From: Torreya grandis
Taxonomy: Eukaryota; Streptophyta; Pinopsida; Cupressales; Taxaceae
Reading direction: 5' to 3'
Assembly: GCA_037957365.1 (NCBI GenBank)
Contig: JARHVA010003637.1
Span: 652,001 to 716,000, forward strand
DNA: 64,000 bases
The notes under the pieces are model-generated. The model made no database searches, was not told where the DNA came from, and worked only from the letters and a program-made list of their open reading frames with translations. Positions 45,366 through 60,067 of this stretch are shown in pieces; the first letter of the stretch is position 1; each line of letters starts with the position of its first letter. A program made the translations under genes and the position numbers.

Positions 45366-48300
45366 TGTGAGGCCCCAAATTTTCACAGTGTTAGTTTTGA
45401 GGATTTATTTATTTATTTATTTTTTGTTTTTGATTGGTCCTAATGTGACATTATTTTTATATTACTTAAGGCATGCCACACTTATTGTTATGTTTTTATA
45501 TTATTATTAAATTATTACATTATCACTAAGATAAAGGTTTTATTTACTCTATGTTGTTAGTTTTTCTTACATGAGTATGATTAATATTCTATTGGTAGAT
45601 TATTTTAGTTGATCTTTGAGATGCAAATTATATTTTCATATTAATAGAGCTACTGATTATTTATAATGTGATTGATTATATGGATGATTGAATTATTTAC
45701 ATATGTATATTACCTAATTATGTTTATGGAGATGTTCTTATTTGGATGTTTTAAGTATGAATTTTGTATTGATAGATATTACTTGAGATGTTTGCATTCA
45801 ACAACTTTAGCTACCTAGGGTAGTGTAATTTTATGGGTGAAATGATGTACAAGTCTAAAATGAGGCTAATCAATGGAACTAAAACTATTAAATTCACATT
45901 TTCACCAATTTTTTTAGTTTTGTATTGAATCCATGACTCAATTAAATTTAAATCTGACCATATGGTTGTCTTTTAACCTAGTTTTGAGTTTTGACCCTCT
46001 TTGAACCTTTTAAAATACCTTAGGAGTCACCTTAACTTTATTTAAAAACATAAAGGTAAATTAGTAAACTATTAAGTGGTATCTTAATAGAAACCTCAAA
46101 TATTAATTTAGATCCATGTCTTCAATTTGATATAAAGTGGAATATAGGTGGTTGTAGGTGTATTAAGACCATTTTTGACAAAGATATGGGATAAGACATT
46201 TTTTTAGTGTTAAAAAAGTTTCAAGACAACCCATGTACACATTTATGGCATGGGGAAAAGTGAATATTTATGGGTATGGATAAGCCTTTATTTACCACAT
46301 GAATGTGTAAGATGAATTAATGCTTAGATAAATCTTTTCGAAATAGCCATGGAATGTGAAGGAATAAGTGTCACCTTCCCATTGGATAGTAACTTGAGTC
46401 CTATTTTCTATAAGAAAAGGAAAATCCTTCTTTGGAAATTTTCTTTTCAGATTTTCAAATTAGAGAGTTGAAGAGATATTGAATAAGGAAAGAATGATCT
46501 TGGATAATGAGGAGAGGTTAGTATGGTAAGGTGTTAGTTTACTAAAAATAATTATATAATAGCCCCTTTGTGTAGAGTCAAGCAATGGAGATAAGGTAGT
46601 ATTCCATGTCACACATGCATGTTTCATTTTAATTTCATAAATAGAAATATTTCTTCCTTTTTTGCTTTGTGTTTCCAAGAGGATGTATGGCCACTTGGAT
46701 TACCATATTTTATTTTATTTTATATGGTTTCTCCTATGACCACCATAAGTATTTTTTACCTTTGGCTTGGATATGAACATAACTTCCATGTTTTTAATCT
46801 ATTTTAAAACTCATTTTATGATTTAAATTTGCATTGCTATGATTTTCAAATGGTCTTAGATTGTTTACGTGGTATGTTTTTTCATGAGTAGAGTTTTGGA
46901 AAGGTGACTAAGTTAAAACTCTTAATACAAATCTCTAATGAACTAGGTTTGGGAAAATGGAACCCCTTATGTTTCCAATATTCTCCCATGCTCAAGGGAA
47001 AGGGATTGTGCAAGGGAGGCACTCCAAAGTCCTCATTATCCCACCCCATAGTGTGGATAGTGAAAAATATCATCCACAATGGGTGAATTTTGAGTCTCAA
47101 TAAGTATTGAAAATATTTTTAACTACCACATGTCTATTTTAAATTTTCATATGAGTGTTATTGTATTTATGTTATATGGGTTTTGGTTTCGTGTGATCAT
47201 GAAACTCTCTTGTTGTATGCAATTTTAGCTTGTTATATGGACATTAAAAAACATTTTCCTTTCCCATATTACCTTACCCTTAACCATTTATATCATATGT
47301 TCTTGGATTTGGGATTCATATGATTGAGGGTGCCTATGGAATCTATGTGAAGATGGAAAAGGATGGGAAGTGAGCCCCTCTTTGGCTCAACCTTGTAAGT
47401 TCAGATCTTACTTGAAAACTAATTTAATTTCATGTGTTATAGATGTTAAAACAAATGATTATGGTTGTTTGAAATCCACTTACATTAAATATTTAATCTA
47501 TATCTATTGTGAGAGATATTAAAGGAAATTAGATGTAAATATTATTATTTTTCATGCATTATAGTCTCACTTAAGCTCTAGTGGAAGAAAGAACATTGTG
47601 AATAGACAACATAGAAATAAAAAAAAATTATGGACATATGAAAATTTTATCTTGATTTTTATATCATTGGTATAGAAATATTCTTTATTTTATTTATTTA
47701 TTTATAACTCTTCATTTACTATACTTTTGATAGGCTCTTAAAGGGCTACTTCAAGTTTATAATTTTGTATAATATTAAAGTGATCAAAATTTCCCAAATT
47801 AAATTTAAAGAAAAAAGGATTATTTAATATTCCATTACCTTTTGTAGATTATTTTTTTATTTATGATTACATTATGATGAATATTTAAAGGAAAACTATT
47901 ATATTTGTACTAATATACATAAAATTTGGGACTCATCGAAGTTTGTTTTATGATTTTAGGGATCGCGATGGGCCAAAAATGATTATTTTAAGTTAAGATG
48001 CCCATGGGGTAAAAATTTTCACAAGTCCTTTGAATTTAAGATATATTCCCTTAATTGTATGACAAACCCCAACCCTAGCCAATAGGCTTCCATATGACTG
48101 CATGGCAAGCCAATAAGGTTGAAAGGGGCTGATGAAACTTTTTAGGAAGTGGTATTTATTGGTATGTGGCTTATATTAGTAATAAGTTTATTTATATTGG
48201 GTGGATATTATTTGTATCATGTGGGGTTGAAATGGATTTTAAGCCACATAACCAACCCCACTAGTTCCTTAATATGCTAGAAAATCAACTCTATTGACCA

Positions 48301-49024
48301 CCACCCAAAAATTATTAAATTTACATGACATATGTTATACTTATAGATGATTTTTTATTGTTTTAATATTTAAAAAAATTGTTAGTCCTATTTTTATATG
48401 GTTTTTATTATATGATAAAATTTTCAAATTAAAAGTATTCCTTAAAATGTTCATGGTTTCTATACATCCATCCATGGAAACTAGGAGACCTAGAGCTTTG
48501 GTAAACTCAAAAGGACCCCTACTAATATTCACCCTCTTCTATGTGGAAGTGATTTAAGGACTTATGATTTTATAAAATTACCTAAAATGACTATTTATTT
48601 AATGTAGGTCATTTTTTCCAAATGGCTTTTCCAAGCTTCTCAAAGCCCTAGAATGTGTTGAACCGAAAAAGGACCCCCATTAAATTTTTGTCATATGAAA
48701 GTGTTTTGAAAGATTTAAACTTAAAATAAAAAGTAACTTCTTATTAAACCTAGCTTGGTGACCATTAATATTCATGGAGGGTCTTGAAGATATTGAATAC
48801 ATTTTTAAAAATGTGGGAGATTGGAACCTCTTGGAGACATATTGAGAAGATAAGTACCTATAAAAAACACAAGCATATTTGTATTGGTATAAAATTTCAA
48901 AATTAAATAAATTGTAAAATGTTAAAAGCTTAGAGACCCCATTAATGGTAGTCATCCAATGAAAATGGATGAGTATGGACAAGTATGAAAAAGTCATCCT
49001 CCAAAACCTCATTCCTCTTTACCA
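45366..49024 (+). repeat. Element G: left (5') LTR, 3.66 kb
   Basis: It aligns with 56,533-60,067 along its whole length. Paired blocks include TGTGAGGCCCCAA at the start, GGGAAGAG-or-GGGGAAAAG near 46,250/57,430, CATAGTGTGGA near 47,048/57,966, GGAAACTAGGAG near 48,476/59,506 and AGTCATCCTC-AAAACCT at the end. The several 60-110-codon open frames inside occur in only one copy each and carry no motif. Confidence 0.85.
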
Positions 49025-52000
49025 AATCTAGAACAGAAACATGAAAGTGAAAATAAAACCCTTTATTGCCTTTATTAAGGAATTGTATGGTTTTATCATC
49101 TTGTCCTTAGTTGATAGTTAAGATAGAAATGATCCAATGATAATGATGGAATGATCCATATTCAAGGTGATTAATAATATATTTTAGACCCAATATTAAA
49201 GATACAAGGTATATTTGTTAATAACTTTACATAAAGGTAAATCAACTTCAAAATAGATTTAAGTTGTGACTTAAGGTAAAAAGTATGCCCTATGATTGAC
49301 CAAAATCACTCAATGTCCTATTTGAACCCCATTTAGATTTGGGATGAATCATTCGATCTATTAGTTTCTTGAACCCACCTCTTTTTATTCAAGTGTTTAA
49401 TTTCAGCCTTAGGGATGTGGGGCCTACTAAGTCCACATAAATAATTTTAGGATAGTTTGAGATCTTGTAGATCGATTAGAGAAAGTGGGTCTAACATGGT
49501 TGCATATCACCATGTATCCACTTGTGCATTCCCATCCATGTTATTTAAGCATGTGAATTAGTTTGGAATTATTGTATATCTTGTACCATAAATATGGCTA
49601 GTGAATGAGAAATATAGTTGTGAAGAATGTGCATTGTACATTTTCAACAAAACAAATTAGCTTGTTTTTGTGTGATTTTAGTCATGCAAATTTCTGGGTG
49701 TGCCATTTTGGTATTAGAGAGAAATTTAATACACCAAAAGATATAGAGATTAATATTTAGTACTATATTCTATAGTGAATTGATACATGTATTGTTGGTT
49801 GATACATGCCATTTATGAGGTAGGCATAATACACATGAATATTTCCTAGGACTATAGACTCTTCGGGACAAGTATCAGATGCATGGCTTTTTGAATTGGT
49901 CCTCATGATTGAGAGACCCATGTTAGGAATTTAGACATCCACCCATATTTTCAAGTAGATAAGGTTTTATGAAGGCTTGGAACAAATTTTACAACCATGT
50001 TTAAGAATTTATTTGGCCACAAGGCCTAAGTGACTATTATATAACTAGTGAGTCATTGTTTGGTTGATGGGACTTTCTAATCACCTTTAAAATATGAATC
50101 TTACTATATAAAGAAACATAGATAAGTTATTAGGATAGACTTAACTTGGTTCTTAATAATAAGAGGATTGGTCATATTTAGGCCCTTAAATATCATCTTG
50201 ACTTAGGTCAATATGGACCTTTATAGGTTTGGTGACCACCCCTTTAACCAAAAATTACCTCACCACTCAAGTGAAATGCATTATAGGGTTCATTGATGTT
50301 ATATAACCATGAGTGATGAATTTTGTAATGAATAAAGATTAATTTTAGTGAGGCCATCCCATATTCCTTAGTTATCGACTATTACCTTATGAGTAGTTCT
50401 ATAATGGGTTTGAGCTTAATTCATCCTTAGACCAAAAGGCTTGTCCCTATACAACATATAGGGTTATAAATACCTTGAAGGAATGTTTGATCCATGTGAG
50501 AGACTAAGTTCCTCATTTCATTATTCTTGGGTTTATGATTGAAAATTACTCTTGTATGTATGAGTATATCTTGTGATTATATTCACCTTATGTGATGGGT
50601 AGATGATTCTAAATAGAAGTCTTTGTTAGATAAATTTATGTGGATTCACATTGTTTTTAATTTTCCTTGAGGTGAATTATCATTGATTCCTAATAGTATT
50701 GGATATGCCTTGTTGTTAGCCACATGAAGGAGTGAATCCTATTAGATTTGGATGTCACAAATGGTTAGAGAAGAATGTATAAGATTTTGTGGAATTTTGG
50801 TACCAAAAAATGTGATAATCAACTTAATTAAGTCATGATTATGTTATAATGGTATTATTTCCTCTTGTTAAATGTTTTATCAATATCCAAGGTATACAAA
50901 TATTATTTGGATGTTGATATCTAAATGTTGTGTTCATAATCCCCCTTGAGGTTATGACCAATTTTCTTAGATTAATTTTATTAAGAATGCCTTGTGTTAA
51001 ATTTTGATACTTTAGAGGTGACCTCACTAGTAGGGAACCTTGAGAATCACATTTTTTTAATAATTCATAAGAAGTTTATAGTGTACCCTACCACTTATGG
51101 AGAATGTTTGATTTATTAATGTATCCATGATAGTTTAAGTTCTTTGATAATAGTGAGATAATTTACTCATAGACAAGAATTTTCCCCCATGGTAATGACA
51201 CCTAGTTGAGTGAGTTTCTAGTGAGTGGTGATAAAATAAATGAAAAGGAAGTTTATTTTAGAGCTATAGGTAACCTTAAACCCTAAGTGGGTGTACCTCC
51301 TTATTTTTTAGCATGTTCATTATAAGAGTATGATTTTACTTGTGTAACTTTTATGCTAGTTTAATAAGCATGGATTGTGATATATGATATTTTGTAGGTG
51401 TTAATATTTTTAAGGTGACCCTTATATCTTCATGTTAACCATTTCATACTTTTAATAGTGCATGTTGTATGAACACCTGTAGAATATATTAGTAGATGAT
51501 ACAATCTTGGATGATCATGGTGATTCTTAGGGCTTTCAGTTCCTCATTAATGAAACCATGCAACATCAGTGTATGGATTGTGAGTTTGGGTCCATCCTTG
51601 TGTATGGTTTCATGAGTGAATGTGTTGTACATCCATGACTCTTGGGAGTTTATTTTCCTAAGAGGATGAATTATAGAATTTTTATTTTCATAATCATATA
51701 GGAGTGTCACTTATACTTTAACTCATTATATAATTGTCTTTCCTCCCTTATTTTCAGGGTTTTCATTAATTATTGTACTAATTTTTTGAAACACCCATGA
51801 GATTATGATTATACTTTGGATCTAGATGAGTCAACTTTTAGTGCACCATAACAGATATGACACATGAGCCTAAGAAGTTGGGATTATTTTAAGGACCCTT
51901 TATTGAGAGGTGGATTATGGTATGAGTGTGTGCACTTAGGGGGAATTTGTAACATTATTAGAGTTATTAGTCCTTCCTTCAATATAGTTTCTATGAGTAA

Positions 52001-53390
52001 TATTTTGTATACCATTTTGGGTAGGTGAGTACCTAACATAGTTCATGAGTTTCATAAATAAGGGTTACTAGAACCTTCTCAGTCACCATAAATTTAGCAT
52101 CCTTGGTAATGGTTAAAAAAATTTTCCTTATAAAAAAATCACTAGAGGTCACTTACATTATAAATAGTTATATTTGTACAATCATGATATTCATCTCATC
52201 TAGACAAGTGTGTACTTATTTGATGTAGTTTTTTCCTTGAAAATGTCAATTCTAGGGGATGGGATCTCCAAATACCCCTTAGAGATTTATACCACCCTTG
52301 AGTGGTAGGGATCCTCTTAGTAGTAGAAGAGTGTATAATCTGATGTTATTGGATTCTTATGTGTTAGGATTATGTATTATGGATTGATATTCTGTATGTT
52401 CCCTTGGATTTTAAAAAGATATTTTTTTTATAGCTAAGACATAACTTTCATCAAGATGAGTTGATGATTTCTCAACAAGTGACATCATCATAAGTTTTTT
52501 CAATGGATTTATATATTGCATGATGTTAATTGTGTATTTTGATCAGAGTCATGTAACATTAGTGTTTATTTACCTACATTCCTTAGCCTTTTTAAGATTG
52601 AATAATACACTTCACATTAGTTATAAATGTTTTATAGATGTAGTGTATTGATGCATCCATGTGTTTTAACCTATTATTATGTTTGGGGAAACATGCATTG
52701 AGAATTTACACTTACATATTGGTAATTTTGTGGTGGTTTTGATAACTTGGAATTGTGAATCATACTTCATACTGAGAAAGGTATTAATTTTTTTTGTATT
52801 TGGTTGTTGATACATAAGCTATCTACTCCCCACTTAGGCCTAGCAAAACCACACTATTTAGTATTATTGTCTTTGAAATTTTGAAATTTTACAACTTGAT
52901 GTGGTGTATCTTAAAATTATTTAGGTTCTTGAATGATGTTTTAAAGTGGATTAGAATCATATTTTTATGGTTTTCCTTACTATGGATGTAGAGGATATTT
53001 ATCCATTTTACTATTTTAAACCTTTATTGAATGTTAGAGCTCCTAATTTTATTTCTTTTCTTTAGATTTGGATTGAATTGAGTTGCCTAGATTTTTTTAT
53101 TATGGTAAATATAGGGTTTTTAAAGGTACCTAAACCTTGTAAATAGATTTAAAAAAATAAAAATTTAAGCACAACATCGAACACAACTAAATAGTAGGCC
53201 TAAGAGGACCACTAATGCATAAAGTAGTAAAAATTTATAAAATCATTAGTTCACTTATAACTAACAAATTAAACTCTCAGTGGTAATGGAAACCTAATTA
53301 TTTGGATTTGTATTTAAGCATTTCAAATTATGTAATCCTAATCACTATATCAATTGGATGAACTAATCAATTGAATTTGGTTATTATGTT
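49025..53390 (+). other. Element G: left interior, nothing recognised
   Basis: 4.4 kb of AT-rich sequence. I looked for YVDD-type RT boxes, RNase H, integrase and gag zinc knuckles on both strands and found none. Minus-strand open frames at 50,839-51,027 and 51,489-51,710 are short and featureless. Confidence 0.4.
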
Positions 53391-53399
53391 ATTCACCAT

Positions 53400-55025
53400 A
53401 CTATAATCATCATCATCTTCTCCACCTTCACGAGAGGATTTTAACTCATTTATTGTTAACCCATTTATAGAAAACTCCTTATACTTAGATCCATCCAATA
53501 AAGAAAGAAAAAAAATAGAATTACAATCTATCTCAATAGTTAGATCTTGAATTTTGATTTATTTTTATAGAGAAAGGGTATCATTATATTCCTCTCCTCC
53601 ATAAGTTACTCTTAATCTTATACTTCCAAGACTCCTATCAAACCATCCTCATAATATATAACTTATTATTCCTTTTCCATAATTGAAGTCTCCAGGATAC
53701 CTTCATTATCCTTATGATGATCATGATAATGTTCTTCCAAATCATAAAGTTTTCCATCCTTAAAAACTTTAGATTCTTTCTCCTCTTACATATTTATTAT
53801 CTTAGTGCAACCTTTCTTTTCCTCATGAATCCTTAGGTTCAAAGCATTAGAACACTAAGTCCCACATTCAAATATGTCCAAAGTTTCTTATTTTTAATTA
53901 ATTATTGGTATCATTTCCTTTATCTCTTATTCATGTTCCTTGGTTGGTTCCCCCTCTTATGTTTTTCATCAGTTTCTATCTACCCCTGCATCCTACTGTG
54001 CATTGGGATTATTGAGGTACTCTTTTATTATCCACTCATATTTTTCATGATTATTAAGAAGACAAGAATTATAATCATGTATTAATATTTGGAACTATAA
54101 AAAAATTTAGGGAAAAATTTTATATTAAATAATTTTAATATTTTCTCCATATTTTGACAATAACTTAATAGAGGATAGGATATCCTTGTTCAAAAAAATG
54201 TTGACACAAAATTTAAAAAACACTAGTCTTCTCCTAGATTTATTGGATGGATTGAAGGTGAGGAATTGACCAAAATAATTATAAATACCCATAAATTCAT
54301 ATTATTCCTTAAATTATAGTGGAATACTTGATAGTTTAATCCATATTAGTATTTGAATTAATTTTTTATTTCTATATCCATGCCTAGATTTCATTTTTGA
54401 GGGGTAAGATAGCTTTTCCTAGTAATTAAGGACCACATAAAAAAGCATTTGAATAGTCATTTTGTTTAGAGAAGGAAATAATAAAGAATTATTTTATTAG
54501 GGCTAAAATTTTGACCTATCCTTTGGTCTTCCATTTCTTGTTAGCCTATTTTTTAAGGTATCAATATTGGGTTTTCTTCCCTAAAACATTCCAATCAAGG
54601 TGTTTGACCCATAGTTTGAGATTGATCAACTAATATGTCAAGAATTCATAGGTAGATAATCCCTTCCTCCATTTTGGCCTTTAAAACTTGGTACTCATCA
54701 TTGATAATAATTGGTATTTTACAAACCATTATGTCTACCCAAGAATAGGAATAAATTTTAGGTAGAGTTTCCTGCTTCTCTAGGTGTAGAGTATATAGTC
54801 TCCATATTATTAAAAAAAAACCATCCAAAACCTTCAAAATAAGGATATATCCACAAATTTGGCCCAATGAATCATTATCACTCCCCTAAAATGGAACATA
54901 AACTATTTAATCTATCTTAGAGTAAAAATGTTTACCCTTTACATATTTTCTCCTCCATCCATTGGTTAAAATATCTTCAAAAAACTTGAACTTCATGCCC
55001 TCCACGTTGTCATCCACCCTAGGGT
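53400..55025 (-). pseudogene. Antisense decayed reading frame inside element G, possibly DUF4283/LINE ORF1-like
   Basis: From about 55,023 a single minus-strand frame of roughly 128 codons with few stops reads VDDNVEGMKFKFFEDILTNG, WRRKYVKGKHFYSKID, GSDNDSLGQICGYILILKVL, LHLEKQETLPKIYSYSWVDI and NDEYQVLKAKMEEGIIYL. Further left, after frame changes, an acidic region continues (EGEPTKEHE, NALNLRIHEEKKGCTKIINM, KDGKLYDLEEHYHDHHKDNE at 53,690-53,960). The order (basic start, LPKI-SY-WVDI, then -YE-I-Y) loosely resembles the DUF4283/zinc-knuckle region of plant LINE ORF1 proteins; no cysteine knuckle is visible. The strand is opposite to G, so it is probably an older or nested insertion. The part 55,026-56,519 holds nothing recognised. 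Confidence 0.4.
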
Positions 55026-56519
55026 TTTCTATTTGTATCCTAAGGTATGAAAAATAAACTAATTTTTAATTCAATTATAAATAATGTTTCTCAATCCCTT
55101 CCATTATTTCTACTTGTTTTCCTTGGATAAAAAATCATTCACTTTAGATTTGCCTTCACATTGCTCTAATATTCCCACATATCCTTGTGTTTAAAACTTT
55201 AACCTTTATTTAAGATGTCCATGCTCCCATTTTTATTGGATATCTATCCATTTTAAACTTCATTATTCTTTAGATTATTTTCCTTTTCATGTGTTCTCAT
55301 TTTTTGATTGATTTGGGTTACTTAGATGATTTGAATTTACTCCTTGATTAAATCGGTAAATTTCAAAGTACTCAAAGTGTGTTGTGTTAATGAGACATTT
55401 TATGGTAAATTTTTTGTTGTGTGAATGTGGGAGTAGTAGGTGATAATTATATTGTTATTTTTACCATATAATAGAAGTTACAACATGTGTATCTTATGAG
55501 TAAGTTTGGAGAGTTTGTCTCATATGTTTTATTCTTGAAAGGCTATAAAAAGGATGTGAGCCTTAGCCTTGTGGATATGATAATATGAACATATATTTAT
55601 TCCTAATGTTGAATTTGATGGAGATGGTTTCTGTTTTTATATTAGATACACCTTGATGTGATTTTTTTATATTTGGGTTTGTACATTGTAACAAGTGTCT
55701 AAAGTTCTCCCAATGTTTTCAGTGATTGGGGTTTGGTCATTGGAATGAGTACCCAAGTTATTCATAATATATTTATGTATTAGGGTTAGGGATAAACAAT
55801 AATGTCAAAATTCATCCTAATAGGTTCCTTGATTAGGGTTTAGGTATTTGGATTATGTTTAAAGTGCTCCTAATGGATTATGGAAATAGGGTTTAGGTAA
55901 GGATGATATAATAATCCAAATTACTCATATTATACATGAGTGAAGTGTTTGGAAATGATGATAAATTAATTTCACAAAGCCATAATTTTATCATTACATT
56001 GACTGGAAATCATAATTTTTATTACTTTGATGGTTTAAAAACCTCTTAAGATGTTAAATGACCACTTATTATTTACCTTTCAAGATCCATGTGTTCAAAG
56101 TGGTTTTATTCATATTTGGAATATTTGGAATGGAACAAGAAGATTAAAATTATCTTCATCCCATAATATAAAATAAAATAAAGTAAATACTTACATTATA
56201 CTTGAACATGACACTTGGCACATTATAATACATGCCCTAAATATTAATTAAATTTTGACTAGAACTACATCATCTTTAATTATATGTTATCATAACCTTG
56301 GAAACTAAATATTAATAAAAAAACATAAAAGTGTGTCTTTAATCATAAATCACCCTATGGTGGAGTTATCTTATCTTTAGCTATGGATATTTTAGTGTAT
56401 TATAATGCACTATGTTATTTTTAGTAGATATTTAGGATCATTGACTTAGAGAAACTATTGAGTAACATCCTTAAAACTACACTTTAGACATTGAATGACT
56501 TAAAATATTAATTGTGTAT

Positions 56520-56532
56520 AAGGAGAGGGGGA
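56520..56532 (+). promoter_or_regulatory. Element G: polypurine tract
   Basis: AAGGAGAGGGGGA ends exactly where the right LTR begins (TGTGAGG). It marks the right copy as the 3' LTR and G as a plus-strand element. Confidence 0.8.
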
Positions 56533-59500
56533 TGTGAGGCCCCAATTTTGATATTGCTAGTTTTTAGTACTATTTATTTATTTCATTAGGTCCTGATGTG
56601 ACATAATTATTTGAGACATGAGACACTTATTTTTATGTTGTTATATTATCATTAAATTATTACTTAGACTATGTTTTTATGTGCTTGATGCTGTGATTTT
56701 TATTACATGAATATGATTCAAATACTAGTGGTATATGCTTTTAGCTATTCATTGGCATGCACATTATATTACCATACTAGTCAAGCTAGTTTTTATTTAG
56801 CATGTGATTAATTATAAGCATGCTTAGATGATTTACACTTGTATATTACCTCATAATTATTATGGATATGTTGCGATTGTGATGTTTTATTTATGTATTT
56901 TTTATTGATATATATTACTTGATACATTTACAATTAATGACTTTGACTACTAATGGAAGTGTAATTTTATGGATGAAATGATATAGGAGTGGTAGAAGAT
57001 ACCAAGCAAAGGAATTGGGACTATTACAAGCATAATTGAATAATTTATATTAGTTATTTAGTGGCCTCATGACTCATTTAAATTAAAATATAATCCTAGG
57101 GTTATATTTTAATACAATCTTGAGTTTTTACCCTTTATGAACCTCATAGCACTATTCATGCCCCCTTAAAACTATACATAAATTTTTAAAATACACTAAG
57201 AGTAAACTTAATTTTAAATAAATTCATAAATATAAATGTTTAATCCATATAAGTCATCCCTTAACTAAAAACTCGAGTGAGAATTTATACCCATGTTTGA
57301 AAGCTAATAAATAGTGAAATAGAGGTGGGTGTAGGTGTATTTAAGACCCCATTTGACTAAAACATGGGATAATAATTTTTTTTAGTCTTGAAAAATTTAT
57401 TAAAGAGCCTAAGTTCCCATTTATGGAATGGGGAAGAGATAAAATTTATGTGTATGGGAAAGCCTTTCTTTCCCACATGGGTGTGTAAGTGAATTGATGC
57501 TTAGAGAAGACCTTTTTGAAATATCCAAAGAATGGGAAGGAACAAGTGTTACCTTCCCTTTTGCTGGTGATTTGAGTTTTATTTTCTATGAGAAATGAAA
57601 AAAAAAATCCTTGGAAGGAATTTTTTTTATCATTTTCAATTTAGAGTTGAGAATGGCTTGAGGAAAGAAAGACAAGGCTTAGAGAAGGAGGAACAGATCT
57701 TAGTTTGGGAAGGAGTTAACTTTATTCAAACACTTATAGAATATCCCATTTCTATAAAGACAATTTTTGGAGCTAAGGTAGCCTTACATGGTGTGTACCT
57801 TCATGAGTAGGGTTTGGGTAAGGGAACTAAGTTCTAATTACTCCTACAAATATATAATGAATGGATTTGGGGAAATTTAAAACCATCATATTTAAAAGGT
57901 CCTCACATGCTAATGGATAATTGTTTGGGAAAGGGAGGAACTTAGAAGTCCTCTTCTCCCATCCCATAGTGTGGAGAATAGGAAGTTTTGTACATAATAG
58001 GTGAGTTTGGAGTCTTGATAAATATTGAAAATATTTTGGCTATCATGTGTGTATTGTAAATTTTCATATGAGTTTTTTTCATTGGTAAAAGTGTTATTAT
58101 ATTGATGTTATGTGGTTTTTGGTTTGAGGTGAATATTAAATCCTCTTGTTGTAAGAAATTTGTTATTTGAGATTCCTATATGTACACTCTAATTAAGCTT
58201 GTGACATTACCATTACCCACATTTTTCCTTGTTTATATTACCTTAACTTGGACCATTGATGTCATTTACACTCAAATTTTGTATTCATAGGATTGGGGGT
58301 GCTTAGGGAATCCACATGATGATGTAAAAATGAAGGGATGTGAGCCCCTTGGTTTTGTTGGTGAACTTTAGAGCTTGCTTGAAGACTAATTTGCATGAAT
58401 GTGTTGTAAATGTTAAATAAAATGATTATGGGATATTTTAAATCCATTTTTATGATAATATTCATTTTTTATATATTTAGAGAGGTAAGAAAGGAAATTA
58501 TATGTAAATATAATGAGTTTTCATGCATTGTAGTCTCATTGAATCTCTAGTATAAGAAAGGAAATTTTGAATAAAGAATATATAAATACATCATTTTTAT
58601 GGATTTGGAATACATATGAAAAATGTTATATTTTTATTTGTATTAGTGGTATAGAATAAATTTGAAAATTTGTTTTATAGGCCATTAAATTGGTACTTCA
58701 AGTTTATAATATTTGTATAATGTTAAAGTTACTAAAATTTCAAAAATTTAGTTTTTATAAAAATTAGGATTCTTCAAGATTATGTTGCCTTTCATGGATT
58801 AAGTTTTTTGGTTTATCGTTCAATTGTAGTGATTTTTTAATGAAAACTACTAATTCTTCCCTTAAGAAAATAAAAAAACTTCAAGTAGTATTTGTGCACA
58901 AAAAAAGATGAAAATTCACACCTAAAATAATTTTTGACAAATAAACATAAAAGTTTATACATGATGGAGTTTGTTTCATGAATTTAGGGCTCATGGTTGG
59001 CCCACAATGAATTTTTGAAGTTACGTTTCCCATAGGGTAAAAATTTTCCATAGTGCCTTAGTTCATAGGGTATATGTCCTTAATTATATGGTAAAATCCT
59101 ACCATAGTTGGTGGTTGTCTCCTATATGACTTTGTAAAAGACCACTAAGGCCCTAAGGGTAAGATGAAAGTTGTTGGGTAGTGGTATTTATTGGTAATGG
59201 ATTAGGTTAGTGGTAAGTCCATTTGGCTTGGGAAGATATTTTAAGCATCATGTGGATGTGCTACTATTTTTAATCCATGAAGCCACCCATACCACATCCT
59301 TAATAATGCATAAAATTAACTCCATTGACTTCTACCAAAAATCTATTAAATTTGCATGACCTATTTTTATACTCATATTTTATTTGTAATTATTTTAATA
59401 TTTAAAAAATACATAGACCTATTTTGATATGGTTTTTGCTAATAAAATTATTTTTCAAACTAGAAATTTTCCTTAACCTATACATGTTTTTTGTATAACC

Positions 59501-60067
59501 ATTTATGGAAACTAGGAGGCCTAGGGATGGAGTAACATGAAATAGATCCCCATTAGTTTTTATCCCTCTTACTTATGTAAGTGATTTCATACCTTGGAAA
59601 TCTATAAAAAAACCTAAAAATGACTATTTGTCAAATATAATTCATTTTAGCCTTAATGGATTTTTTCAAGCTCTTGGAAGCCCTAAAATGGGTTGAACCC
59701 AAAATGAACCCCCATTTAATTTTTTTCCTCTATCATATGATTCTTTTTTAAAGATTGAAAATAAAAAAAAATGATTTCTTCTTAAACTTGGTTTGGTGTC
59801 AATCAATGGACAAGGAGGAGCTTGAAGCTCTTGAACACATTTTTGAAAATTGTGGGAGCCTATAACCTACTAGAGACATTATGAGAAGATGGGTACATGT
59901 AAAAAAAATCCAATCATATTTTTTTATCAATATATAATTTTAAAATGAAATAAAATAGAAAATTTTAAAATATTAGACCCCATTAATGAAATTCATACAA
60001 TAATGAGGAAGATGAAGATGGATGAGTATGGACTAGTCATCCTCTAAAACCTCTTTCCTCTTTACCA
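56533..60067 (+). repeat. Element G: right (3') LTR, 3.54 kb
   Basis: Direct repeat of 45,366-49,024, diverged by substitutions and indels throughout. It ends CTCTTTACCA at 60,067, after which the two copies stop matching. Confidence 0.85.

Larger units (their letters stand above)
45366..60067 (+). mobile_element. Element G: LTR retrotransposon with very long LTRs (14.7 kb), no sense pol seen
   Basis: Direct repeats of 3,659 and 3,535 bp bound a 7.5-kb interior. A clean polypurine tract precedes the right copy, so the element runs on the plus strand. LTRs start TGTGAGGCCCC and end TTTACCA. Long LTRs with a TGTGA start recall Del/Tekay chromoviruses, but the plus-strand interior shows no gag, RT or integrase that I can recognise, so a large non-autonomous derivative (LARD-like) is equally possible. 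No convincing PBS is seen after 49,024 and no target duplication (GTTAT versus AGTGT). Confidence 0.75.

Noticed and set aside
46882..47100. Short open frames on both strands in the left LTR of G
   Set aside because: Not preserved in the second LTR copy; expected by chance.
49025..53390. Sense-strand chromovirus pol in element G
   Set aside because: The LTR start suggested a Del/Tekay relative, but no RT, RNase H, integrase or chromodomain signature could be read on the plus strand.
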